From Acidobacteriota bacterium (GTDB lineage: Bacteria; Acidobacteriota; Terriglobia; UBA7540), in contig JAKAWN010000450.1 of NCBI GenBank assembly GCA_021827245.1, forward strand, positions 1-5,439: a stretch of 5,439 nucleotides of DNA, given 5' to 3'. The notes under the pieces were generated by a model. It was not told where the DNA came from, did no database searches, and saw nothing but the letters and a program-made list of their open reading frames with translations. The number at the start of each line of letters is the position of its first letter. Positions within the stretch are counted from its first letter, which is position 1. Made by a program: the position numbers and the translations under genes. This document shows positions 1 to 5,254 of this stretch, piece after piece.

Positions 1-209
1 CGCCCAGCCGTCACCGAGAATCAAGGGCCAGGGGGCTTCCGAGGTCGAGCCACGTAGGTGGAAGATGTAGTGCCGACCTTGCAGGTCGCTGTAATGAAAA
101 CACAAGAGTTAGCTGACCTCTAACCCTCCATCTGCGAAAGATGGGCTAGTATCGCAGACAGCGCCAGCATAAAGTCTCTTCGCGTAGTGTTTCCCTTTCT
201 TGAATTCAT
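1..209 (-). pseudogene. Broken 5' end of a Tat-exported protein
   Basis: Seen: an ATG at 209 is preceded by GGAGAGGAG at good spacing. It opens a 29-codon frame (stop TAG 122-120) whose residues 8-22 read TTRRDFMLALSAILA, a twin-arginine leader followed by a hydrophobic core, so export by the Tat pathway is likely. In the frame one base away, starting at the CCC at 145-143, the sequence continues as PSFADGGLEVS, a plausible mature N-terminus. That frame then meets a TAA (111-109) and afterwards stays open to the window edge. The open stretch ends with ...HLRG...PWPLILGDGWA. This faintly recalls the HxRG...PLIL.HGWP stretch of epoxide-hydrolase-type alpha/beta hydrolases, but the oxyanion-hole His is absent, so I do not assign a function. 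The gene lies 186 bases downstream of the glycosidase on the same strand. Either it is a pseudogene or the window carries sequencing indels. Confidence 0.5.
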
Positions 210-395
210 CGCTCCTCTCCAATTTCCATCTTGATAATGCTGAACAACGGAACTCCCACGTCTGGAATAGGCACAATGCTACCCTTAGACAGCGCCTTCC
301 ACAAAAGCTTCAAAGACAGGGCATATAAAAAGGTCTGGGTAGGGCTCTGCCAGAATAAATTGGCGCTATACCGTGGGAAAAGGGATCGTGAGGAT

Positions 396-2840
396 CTACC
401 TTCGCAACACAACCTGCTGTTCTCCCGCAGGGACGATGAAGCTGGCCCTGCCGTTTTCCACGGCAAGTCTCCCAAGTCCTTTGCCGTCGATTTCGAGTGT
501 CAGATCCCCGGATGCGAATTCCTCCGTCGCTACCCGGGTCCTTTTCCCGGCATGGATTGTGAAGGAAACTTCCGACGGCTTTACCGTGTAATCACGAACG
601 ACGACACCGCTGTCAGCCTGAAATCGCGTGGTCCCATCCCGAACAAGCCTGGTCAGATCAGGCCCAATGAAGACGTCGTAGGAGTGACCGTCCCATTTCG
701 CGTCACGAAATTCACCCCGCTCAGGTGGATCAAGCGCCCCAAAACGAAGGTTGTCCCAGGGGTTAACGTCAATGTACTGCTCCAGCCCCACCAGGCAGAG
801 CAGAGTCCCCCACGTGTAATGTGTATTGTTGTCGGCATTGCCCCCCCAGGCAAGGTAGTTCTCATCATAGTGCTGATGTTTCTGCCAGTCGGCCATGAAC
901 AGGTTATAGTTCTTTTCCGCGTATTCCAGAGCAACCTTGTCGTAGTGGTACCGGTTGAGGCCTTCGTAGACCAGGTAGTTCGTGGGTCCCCAGATGTCAC
1001 CTCGCCAGTAGAACTGATCGGCAAAGGCAGGATTGTTGCGCGCTATGGTAGGAATTACATATTTCCCCCAGAACTCCTTGGGGTTCAGCAGATGTTCATC
1101 GACCATCTCCTTGGCCTGTGCAGGCGTTGCTATGCCCGCGATGAGAGGATAGAAATTGGTGGGAGAGAGTTGTTTCGAAAAACGTCCGTCCCAATATCGG
1201 TTCTCATAGATCCCAGCTGCGGGATTCCACAGCTTCTCTTGCATCAGTTGCTTAATCCGGGTGTATTCGCCGGAAAAATGCCGTGCATCCTGGTCCTTGC
1301 CCAGGACGAGAGCAATCTTGGACAGGCATTCCGCACTCAGGGCGTAGAGTGAGTTCAAACCCACATCGTCCAGATCCATGGTGTACGTGTGGGTGTTGTA
1401 GGTTACGTGGTCCCACATGGGGCTATCGTCCATCCCGCTCTCCCACTTGGCCGCTTGCAGGTAGCCGCGTCCACCTACCGAAGGGGTCGAACCCCGGTCG
1501 CTTCCCCATTCGAGCAGGCCATCACGGTTTCCATCCCGCCATGGCTGGCCGTCCCCGCGATTGCCGGACCACCATTCATGCCACTTCTTCAGGCGCGGAT
1601 ACGCCCACTCAAGCAGTTGCCGGTCATGGAATCGCTGATAAATCTTCCAAACGCAATAGGCCCCCACCGGCGGCTCTGATCGGTCGGGAGAGAATCCAAT
1701 GCCCGACGCCACGTTCGGTACAACGCCAGTGGGCGTTTGTGCGAGAAGGATTCCCTTCACTCCTGCATCCGTCTGGGCCTTACTCTCCAGGCTGGTGAGC
1801 AACGCCCCGAAAAAGCAATCCCATTCGCCCTCAGCCCACCCGCCCCATCGTTCTGCCCAACTCCGTTCGATACTGGGAAAGATCAGGTTCTCGGAGTGTG
1901 CATAGACCGTGTTCCAGAACATTGCGTTTTCAATCGCGTGTGCGGCATCGCTGAACAATCCCGTCACCGTGGGACGCTGCTCGGTATAGGCTTTTGATTT
2001 CTCGCTCAATGTGGAGTCAATCCTGCCAGCTTGCAGCCACTCAAGCGCCTGCTTTAGGAGCAAGCTCTGGTCCCACCCCAGTTCGGCAACAAAGTGAACC
2101 GTTCCGGAGGTGCCAGTGCCAAACTCGATGCCTGCCACTCTGTTGTAGGGTTCTCCAGCCAATGGAGATGTCAGCCTTCCGGAGCCACGCATGCTGTCGC
2201 TTATCTGAGTGCGGTGAAGGTAAATTCCACTCCCGATCAGCGGCCGGTCCACCATCACTACAAACTTCGCTGTCTGTCCGAACACCTGATCGAAAAAATC
2301 TTCTCCCAGGATGGCATGGTCTTTTTTGTCCAAGTGATAGAAACCCTGGCCGCCCCAGGTTTCGTAATAAGGGAAGTAAGCCTCCAGTACCAGCCGGAAG
2401 TGGGAGTTGGCAATAAGGCGTCCCACTACGGTCGTCCTGTTCACCCGCGACCATTCAAGTGTGACCTGCGCCTGTTTAGGGAGTTGTCGCCATGCCATCC
2501 GACAATACGAGTTGTTCGGAGCATGTGGACCGACTTCGCTGACATTGTCATCCACCTGAAGACCATCAAGGAAGCCTCCCCCGTACTGCGAACCGACTCG
2601 CACCGCAAAATTAACGGGCTGATGATATGCCCGGGCAAGGAAGACGATCCCGTTCCATCCTGCCGGGTCAAACGCGCCAACTTGTACGCTGCTGAAGGTG
2701 GGAGAAGCCTGACCAAAACATAAAGCCCCCGGCACAGAAATAAGGAACATCAAAAGAACAAGTCCACGCCAGACATTCCTTGTGGCGGTCATATCCGTGA
2801 ACCTGACAACAAATCTATGACTTGAGTTCTGAAACCACAT
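396..2840 (-). CDS. Secreted GH63/MGH-like (alpha/alpha)6-barrel glycoside hydrolase
   Basis: Exported glycosidase of 814 residues, expected to cleave glucosyl or mannosyl linkages by inversion; the substrate is not readable from sequence. Start: an in-frame TTG lies at 2858, but GAGGAGG sits just upstream of the ATG at 2840, overlapping that TTG, so 2840 is preferred. A third ATG at 2792 would give a shorter leader. A hydrophobic core at residues 26-40 ends in ALCFGQA (cleavage near 45). No lipobox fits, so the enzyme is probably periplasmic or secreted. Residues 46-290 look like a beta-rich N-terminal domain. The barrel carries GEWDCFFGALL (338), NRDGLLEWGSD (438), WESGMDDSPMW (466), YWRGDIWGPTNYL (611) and HYDENY (657). 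By analogy with YgjK and eukaryotic glucosidase I, D471 of ESGMDD is the likely general acid and E660 the likely base. About 110 residues after 700 form a beta-rich tail. The frame is uninterrupted, unlike every neighbour. Confidence 0.9.
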   Translation of the reverse strand: MWFQNSSHRFVVRFTDMTATRNVWRGLVLLMFLISVPGALCFGQASPTFSSVQVGAFDPAGWNGIVFLARAYHQPVNFAVRVGSQYGGGFLDGLQVDDNVSEVGPHAPNNSYCRMAWRQLPKQAQVTLEWSRVNRTTVVGRLIANSHFRLVLEAYFPYYETWGGQGFYHLDKKDHAILGEDFFDQVFGQTAKFVVMVDRPLIGSGIYLHRTQISDSMRGSGRLTSPLAGEPYNRVAGIEFGTGTSGTVHFVAELGWDQSLLLKQALEWLQAGRIDSTLSEKSKAYTEQRPTVTGLFSDAAHAIENAMFWNTVYAHSENLIFPSIERSWAERWGGWAEGEWDCFFGALLTSLESKAQTDAGVKGILLAQTPTGVVPNVASGIGFSPDRSEPPVGAYCVWKIYQRFHDRQLLEWAYPRLKKWHEWWSGNRGDGQPWRDGNRDGLLEWGSDRGSTPSVGGRGYLQAAKWESGMDDSPMWDHVTYNTHTYTMDLDDVGLNSLYALSAECLSKIALVLGKDQDARHFSGEYTRIKQLMQEKLWNPAAGIYENRYWDGRFSKQLSPTNFYPLIAGIATPAQAKEMVDEHLLNPKEFWGKYVIPTIARNNPAFADQFYWRGDIWGPTNYLVYEGLNRYHYDKVALEYAEKNYNLFMADWQKHQHYDENYLAWGGNADNNTHYTWGTLLCLVGLEQYIDVNPWDNLRFGALDPPERGEFRDAKWDGHSYDVFIGPDLTRLVRDGTTRFQADSGVVVRDYTVKPSEVSFTIHAGKRTRVATEEFASGDLTLEIDGKGLGRLAVENGRASFIVPAGEQQVVLRR

Positions 2841-2849
2841 GGATGTCCT
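2841..2849 (-). promoter_or_regulatory. Ribosome binding site deciding the glycosidase start
   Basis: On the minus strand, GAGGAGGACATCC directly precedes the ATG at 2840, placing a near-perfect Shine-Dalgarno 6 bases upstream. The longer reading frame would begin with a TTG whose own codons are this same site, so the TTG is very unlikely to be the start. Confidence 0.75.
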
Positions 2850-2890
2850 CCTCAACAACCACAGGCCCTTCTGCCTTTACTTTCCGCGCA

Positions 2891-2903
2891 GGGCGACTCG
2901 CCC
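2891..2903. promoter_or_regulatory. 13-bp dyad in the glycosidase leader, possible operator
   Basis: GGGCGA-C-TCGCCC is a perfect 6-bp inverted repeat with one central base, about 50 bases upstream of the glycosidase ATG. Short GC-centred dyads like this are typical of LacI-type sugar-regulator operators, but no regulator gene is present and a single dyad is weak evidence. The rest of 2850-3087 shows no gene or promoter I can defend. Confidence 0.2.
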
Positions 2904-3087
2904 CATTTCCGCTTCATGCAGTTACACGATGTTGCGTACCAACGCTGCCAGCAACTTCTATTCATGCTCCAGAAACCAATGCGCCGGCCCGTACACCTGA
3001 TCTCTCATCGCGCTTGCCCCGAACATCTGCCGTCCGTGAGCAAGGGCAATTTGACTATATGGCCGCGTTGGATGGAGCGCAACCAAA

Positions 3088-3180
3088 TCAATCATAGAAC
3101 TTGAAACCAAACTGAACTAACGGTACGGCCCAGGCCGACAATGCGGCAGTCCGACCAAAAAGGAGGAAGACCCGAAGTAC
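3088..3180 (-). pseudogene. Possible 3' tail of a TonB-dependent receptor
   Basis: On the minus strand one frame ends VQFGFKFYD followed by TGA (3090-3088). A C-terminal QFGxKFY(F/D) is the usual end of large carboxypeptidase-regulatory-domain TonB receptors, whose last beta strand ends in aromatics. The preceding residues in this frame (ALSAWAVPL) do not fit. Neighbouring frames give GRTV and YFGSSSFLVG, which would fit if the sequence carries small indels; one is suggested by the repeated GTT in GTTAGTTCAG. A receptor upstream of an exported glycosidase would make functional sense. The evidence is only about nine residues, so this is a tentative remnant. The rest of 3120-3311 shows nothing recognisable. 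Confidence 0.22.
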
Positions 3181-3282
3181 TGAATACTGCGGATGAGCTC
3201 TTCCAATCCCATCAACAATCCTGCCCCTTCTTTTCCGGCCCACTTTTTCAACAAACACCACGCCTTCATGCCGCGGAAATCG

Positions 3283-3301
3283 CCAGAATCTGGGCTTCTG
3301 G
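3283..3301 (-). terminator. Short hairpin just beyond the resolvase stop
   Basis: CCAGAA-tctgggc-TTCTGG forms a 6-bp stem with a 7-base loop, 11 bases past the resolvase stop on the minus strand. It is followed by CGATTT rather than a clean T run, so it would be a weak intrinsic terminator at best. Confidence 0.2.
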
Positions 3302-3311
3302 ATTCAGCTAC

Positions 3312-3773
3312 TTATGCAGGCGCCTGCAGCAGGGTTTTTTGACCGGCCTCTTTGAGCAGTTTATAGATGCTCCCTTTGCTCACCTGATGCTTTCTGGCGA
3401 TTTCGTTCAGGCTCATTCCCTGTGCCCGGTCCTCGAGAACGGCTTCATGATCGATCTCGAGTTTCGGCCTGCCGATATGTCGGCCTTCAAACTTCGCCCG
3501 TTTCAATCCCGCCTTCACTCTTTCCTCAATTAGTGACCGCTCCAGTTCCGCGATCGCTCCCACGATCACCAGCACCGACCTCCCCAGAGCGCCGCCAGTG
3601 TCGATGTGTTCCCGGAAGCTGATGAACTCGATGTTGAGATGCCCGAGTTCGTCGAGCACCTGCAGAAAGTGCATGACCGATCTCGCCAACCGCTGCCGCC
3701 TGGAGCCGGATGAGATGGCCCGGGCCCGGACGGGAAGCGGCCATGGAAGGCCTGGCAGAGTGGCTGGAAGCAA
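3312..3773 (-). pseudogene. N-terminally truncated serine resolvase/invertase
   Basis: The family cuts and rejoins DNA through an N-terminal catalytic serine (about residue 10 of roughly 190-210). Here recognisable sequence begins only at RLARSVMHFLQVLDEL (residue 28 of the 153-codon frame). It continues through FISFREHIDTGGALGRS and GAIAELERSLIEERVKAGL, the dimer-helix region, then KFEGRHIGRPK and a DNA-binding helix-turn-helix (about residues 113-142, MSLNEIARKHQVSKGSIYKLL). The first 27 residues (MLPATLPGLPWPLPV...) are not resolvase-like, and the D of the DRLxRS motif is Q27. Neighbouring frames upstream give AFHGRF and HLIRL, which would align with the missing stretch before DRLARS, so one or more frameshifts are likely. 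No catalytic serine region is visible, so the product cannot recombine DNA, though it might still bind it. Mobile-element remnant. Confidence 0.8.
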
Positions 3774-3822
3774 GGTCCCGGCATGAAGCGATCAAGCCGC
3801 AATTCGGAAAGGGCCCAATACC

Positions 3823-3840
3823 GTCAGCCCCCAGGCTGAC
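3823..3840. repeat. Perfect 7-bp inverted repeat upstream of the resolvase remnant
   Basis: GTCAGCC-CCCA-GGCTGAC, a perfect stem with a 4-base loop. It lies about 50 bases upstream of the resolvase frame, with a second dyad close by. It has no T run. It could be a terminator relic or part of a recombination (res-like) site. Confidence 0.4.
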
Positions 3841-3858
3841 AGGCGGTCAATCCGGACC

Positions 3859-3872
3859 GGAAGGGACCTTCC
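3859..3872. repeat. 6-bp inverted repeat GGAAGG-GA-CCTTCC
   Basis: Perfect dyad with a 2-base centre, 18 bases after the previous inverted repeat. Function unknown. With 3823-3840 it fills the gap between the resolvase remnant and the family-10-like glycosidase remnant. A TTGACT at 3889-3894 lies next to it, but I see no matching -10 box. Confidence 0.3.
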
Positions 3873-3929
3873 TTTGAATTGCAGCCTATTGACTTTCGTT
3901 TTCCTGAGATCATCGAGAGGTGAGGACAG

Positions 3930-4152
3930 ATAAAGAAATTCTGCCTTCTGATCGTTGTGTTGCTGGCGATGGGTTCCACGATGGCCGCGCCGGCCACTTC
4001 GTCAAGAGTTCCTGTGTACGGCCTGTGGCTTCACCCGGGCGACGCTGGCCACAATCGGGGGGCGAGTCGCGGCATTCATAGAAAAGGCGCACCAAGCGTA
4101 CATCAATACCATTGTTTTGCTCGTCAAGGGAGCTGGCACGCTTTACGGGTAG
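3930..4152 (+). pseudogene. Exported family-10-like glycosidase (GHL10 type), N-terminal remnant
   Basis: Seen: AGAGGTGAGG precedes, in place of a start codon, ATA (3930-3932), then KKFCLLIVVLLAMGSTMAA, a classic Sec signal peptide, and VPVYGLWLHPGDAG. A stop at 3921 excludes an earlier start; the next usable codon, GTG at 3957, would cut off the charged n-region. After a run of six G (4057-4062) the family sequence jumps one frame: RVAAFIEKAHQAYINTIVLL, then VKGAGTLYG and stop at 4150-4152. Removing one G joins the two halves. GLWLHPGDA...INTIVLLVKG...LY matches the first strand-helix-strand of GHL10-type hydrolase domains. A third-frame segment, IYQSEVAGEQPKYPGM (4172-4219), may be a further piece. 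The remaining 250 or more residues are absent. A start mutation plus a frameshift plus truncation indicates a dead gene; a homopolymer sequencing error could explain the frameshift alone. Confidence 0.6.
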
Positions 4153-4283
4153 CTACCCCAAGTGCCGCTGAATCTACCAGTCCGAGGTTGCTGGCGAACA
4201 ACCCAAGTATCCAGGAATGAGGGTCACTTCCCCTGGAGTTGTGGGGAGACAGGCTGAGCGATGTCCAGCCTCCCATTTTGGAC
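4153..4283. other. Spacer between two gene remnants
   Basis: No gene. It may contain a third-frame scrap of the family-10-like glycosidase (4172-4219). The join to the reductase remnant, which ends at 4284 on the opposite strand, has no visible repeat or target-site duplication. Confidence 0.3.
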
Positions 4284-4586
4284 TCAAATGAAGCCCCGGA
4301 CAGGATGCGGGGTATAAGATTCCTCGAGCGCTGCAGACTCTTGCCGCGTCAACCGGAGCGAAAGTGCGGCGACAGCATCCCCAAGATGGTGTGGCTTGGT
4401 CGCTCCGACAATACGAGCGGTGACTGCCGGCTTGCTGAGCATCCACGCAAGCGCCACTTGAGCGCGCGGAACGCCCCGCTGTTCCGCCACCTGGACCAGG
4501 GGATCGATGATTTTACGGTCAGCAGCTTCCGTCTGCGGGTACAGGGTCTTGCCGAATTGGTCAGTCTCAAAGCGCTTGGTTTTCTT
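4284..4586 (-). pseudogene. Aldo/keto reductase, C-terminal third only
   Basis: NAD(P)H-dependent aldo/keto reductases are TIM barrels of about 320-340 residues. Only the last 100 or so are here: KTKRFETDQFGKTLYPQ, the helix ADRKIIDPLVQVAEQRG, then RAQVALAWMLSKPAVTARIVGA and ATKPHHLGDAVAALSLRLT, ending HPVRGFI with TGA at 4286-4284. The SKPAVTA-IVGA stretch is the C-terminal cofactor-binding strand of the family; the usual P in TAPIVGA is R here. The catalytic tetrad lies in the missing N-terminal part, so the remnant is inactive. An ATG at 4604 opens the frame, but its first six residues come from the junction sequence. At 4587-4609 the sequence changes abruptly to an integrase remnant on the other strand. 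Confidence 0.8.
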
Positions 4587-4605
4587 TACGCGCGCGAAGA
4601 CCAAA

Positions 4606-4845
4606 CCTCGGTTTCGGATTTACGATCTTCGTCACACGTTTGGCTCTCGGGCAGCAATGGCGGGTGTTGACCTGGCAACTCTGAAAGAGTTGATGGTCCA
4701 CTCACAAATCTCTACGACCATGCGCTACGTCCACACTACACCGGAACACAAGAAGCAGGCAGTTCAGAAGCTCGAACAGTTCAACGTCGAGCAGGTCTTT
4801 GTTGTATATGAGAAATGCGGAGGGGCCCCCACAGCGGCGAATTGA
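4606..4845 (+). pseudogene. Tyrosine recombinase (phage-type integrase), C-terminal catalytic remnant
   Basis: About 79 residues of a protein normally 350-420 long. The conserved box RFRIYDLRHTFGSRAAMAGV holds the second catalytic Arg (codon 4630-4632). LMVHSQISTTMRYVHTTPEH holds the catalytic His and the nucleophilic Tyr (codon 4726-4728). The usual G of LMGHS is V here. The protein ends after a helix KKQAVQKLEQF and a short tail, with a TGA stop. The frame extends back to an ATG at 4507, but everything before about 4600 is antisense to the reductase remnant, so this is a chimeric frame and not a real start. The arm-binding and core-binding domains and the first catalytic Arg are missing. 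The 3' end lies 34 bases from a tRNA-Thr 3' fragment, the usual location of an integrase next to its attachment site. Confidence 0.8.
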
Positions 4846-4879
4846 GGACTTCTAGATGAATTGTAAGTTATTGAAAATA

Positions 4880-4933
4880 TGGAGCCGGCGAAGGGAATCG
4901 AACCCCCGACCTACGGTTTACGAAACCGCTGCT
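4880..4933 (-). tRNA. 3' part of tRNA-Thr(CGU), attachment-site-like fragment
   Basis: On the minus strand the sequence folds as the 3' part of a tRNA: end of the D stem (AGC), anticodon stem GCGGT/ACCGT around loop TTCGTAA (anticodon CGT at 4922-4920), variable loop AGGTC, T arm GGGGG-TTCGATT-CCCTT, acceptor strand CGCCGGC, discriminator T, and encoded CCA (4882-4880). The 5' acceptor strand (GCCGGCG expected) and the first half of the D arm are absent; upstream of 4934 the sequence is unrelated and AT-rich. A tRNA lacking its 5' third cannot function. tRNA 3' halves next to integrase genes are the classic attachment sequences of integrative elements, and that is the likely meaning here. Confidence 0.8.
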
Positions 4934-4977
4934 TTTGGTTTTTAGCAGCTTAAATCATTGAATTTACAGGACCGCTG
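4917..4977 (+). repeat. Imperfect 15-bp direct repeat TTTAC-N3-ACCGCTG
   Basis: TTTACGAAACCGCTG at 4917-4931 (inside the tRNA anticodon region) and TTTACAGGACCGCTG at 4963-4977 agree at 12 of 15 positions and are 46 bases apart in the same orientation. The first copy covers the anticodon loop, a common crossover region for tyrosine integrases. Confidence 0.5.
4928..4949. repeat. 6-bp inverted repeat at the tRNA break
   Basis: GCTGCT-(10 bases)-AGCAGC spans the point where tRNA similarity ends (about 4934). It may be an accidental hairpin or part of the recombinase binding region. Confidence 0.25.
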
Positions 4978-4991
4978 AACCCAACCTGTAC

Positions 4992-5023
4992 CACAGATAA
5001 GGACCTGTATGCGCTTATCTGTG
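4992..5023. repeat. Perfect 10-bp inverted repeat CACAGATAAG / CTTATCTGTG
   Basis: CACAGATAAG at 4992-5001 and its exact reverse complement at 5014-5023, separated by 12 bases. The right arm overlaps the first unit of a tandem repeat, so the motif TATCTGTG occurs three times within 50 bases. It is most simply read as recombinase or excisionase arm-type binding sites next to the att-like tRNA fragment; a transcript hairpin is the alternative. Confidence 0.65.
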
Positions 5024-5039
5024 ACGCTATCTGTGACGC
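5016..5039 (+). repeat. Tandem direct repeat, two units of TATCTGTGACGC
   Basis: Two exact 12-bp units stand back to back (5016-5027 and 5028-5039). Spacing of about one helical turn would place two bound proteins on the same face of the DNA. See the inverted copy at 4992-5001. Confidence 0.7.
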
Positions 5040-5052
5040 CGTTTTTCAGGCA

Positions 5053-5076
5053 GGTGGACCTGGAGGGGTTCGAACC
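5053..5076 (-). other. Second tRNA-3'-end-like sequence
   Basis: On the minus strand: GG-TTCGAAC-CCCTC-CAGGTCC-A-CC, which reads as the T loop, T-stem 3' strand, acceptor 3' strand, discriminator and CC of a tRNA. The rest of the T stem and everything 5' do not pair (no GGACCTG partner upstream), so at most 24 bases are tRNA-derived. The isotype cannot be told. It could be a second attachment core, or a chance match built on the GGTTCGAACC palindrome. Confidence 0.35.
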
Positions 5077-5254
5077 ATGTGCCATCGTTCAGAATATGTA
5101 ACTTATTGATTTCACAAAACGGCAGAAACGCCAAAATCGACGAAAGCTCCGCTCTGAGGTACACGGCGGGTACATAGAGGGAGGTTCCCCAGCCGTTTAT
5201 TGGCCGGTTTTGAAGTGACCACCGAGGGTTTGGCCGCGGCGAGAAGGAGGAGAC

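Noticed and set aside
231..1352. Long plus-strand frame of 373 codons
   Set aside because: It is antisense to the conserved C-terminal half of the glycosidase and has no recognisable domain or ribosome site. The other plus-strand frames across 1283-2723 are the same kind of shadow.
2696..2705. Lipoprotein signal at ...PGALC in the glycosidase leader
   Set aside because: The residue before Cys is Leu, not Gly/Ala/Ser, so it is not a lipobox.
2852..2917. 21-residue frame (MKRKWGESPC...) ending just before the glycosidase ribosome site, as a leader peptide
   Set aside because: No Shine-Dalgarno precedes its ATG, and the composition looks like random translation of a GC-rich leader.
3003..3059. 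Motif LPLLTDGRCSG on the minus strand, resembling the IlvD/Edd dehydratase signature
   Set aside because: The nine-residue likeness is striking, but the residues on both sides do not match the family in any frame and a stop follows six codons after the TDGR. Treated as coincidence.
2958..3095. 45-residue minus-strand frame starting MIDLVALHPTRP
   Set aside because: No ribosome site, no known domain, and it overlaps the possible receptor stop. It probably arises by chance.
3315..3328. Perfect 14-bp palindrome TGCAGGCGCCTGCA followed by a T6 run, as a plus-strand terminator
   Set aside because: It has no loop, and it encodes the resolvase C-terminus (LQAPA) on the other strand. The T run is the AAAAAA of its Lys codons.
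3141..3533. 130-codon plus-strand frame
   Set aside because: Its second half is antisense to the resolvase C-terminus and its first half shows no family features.
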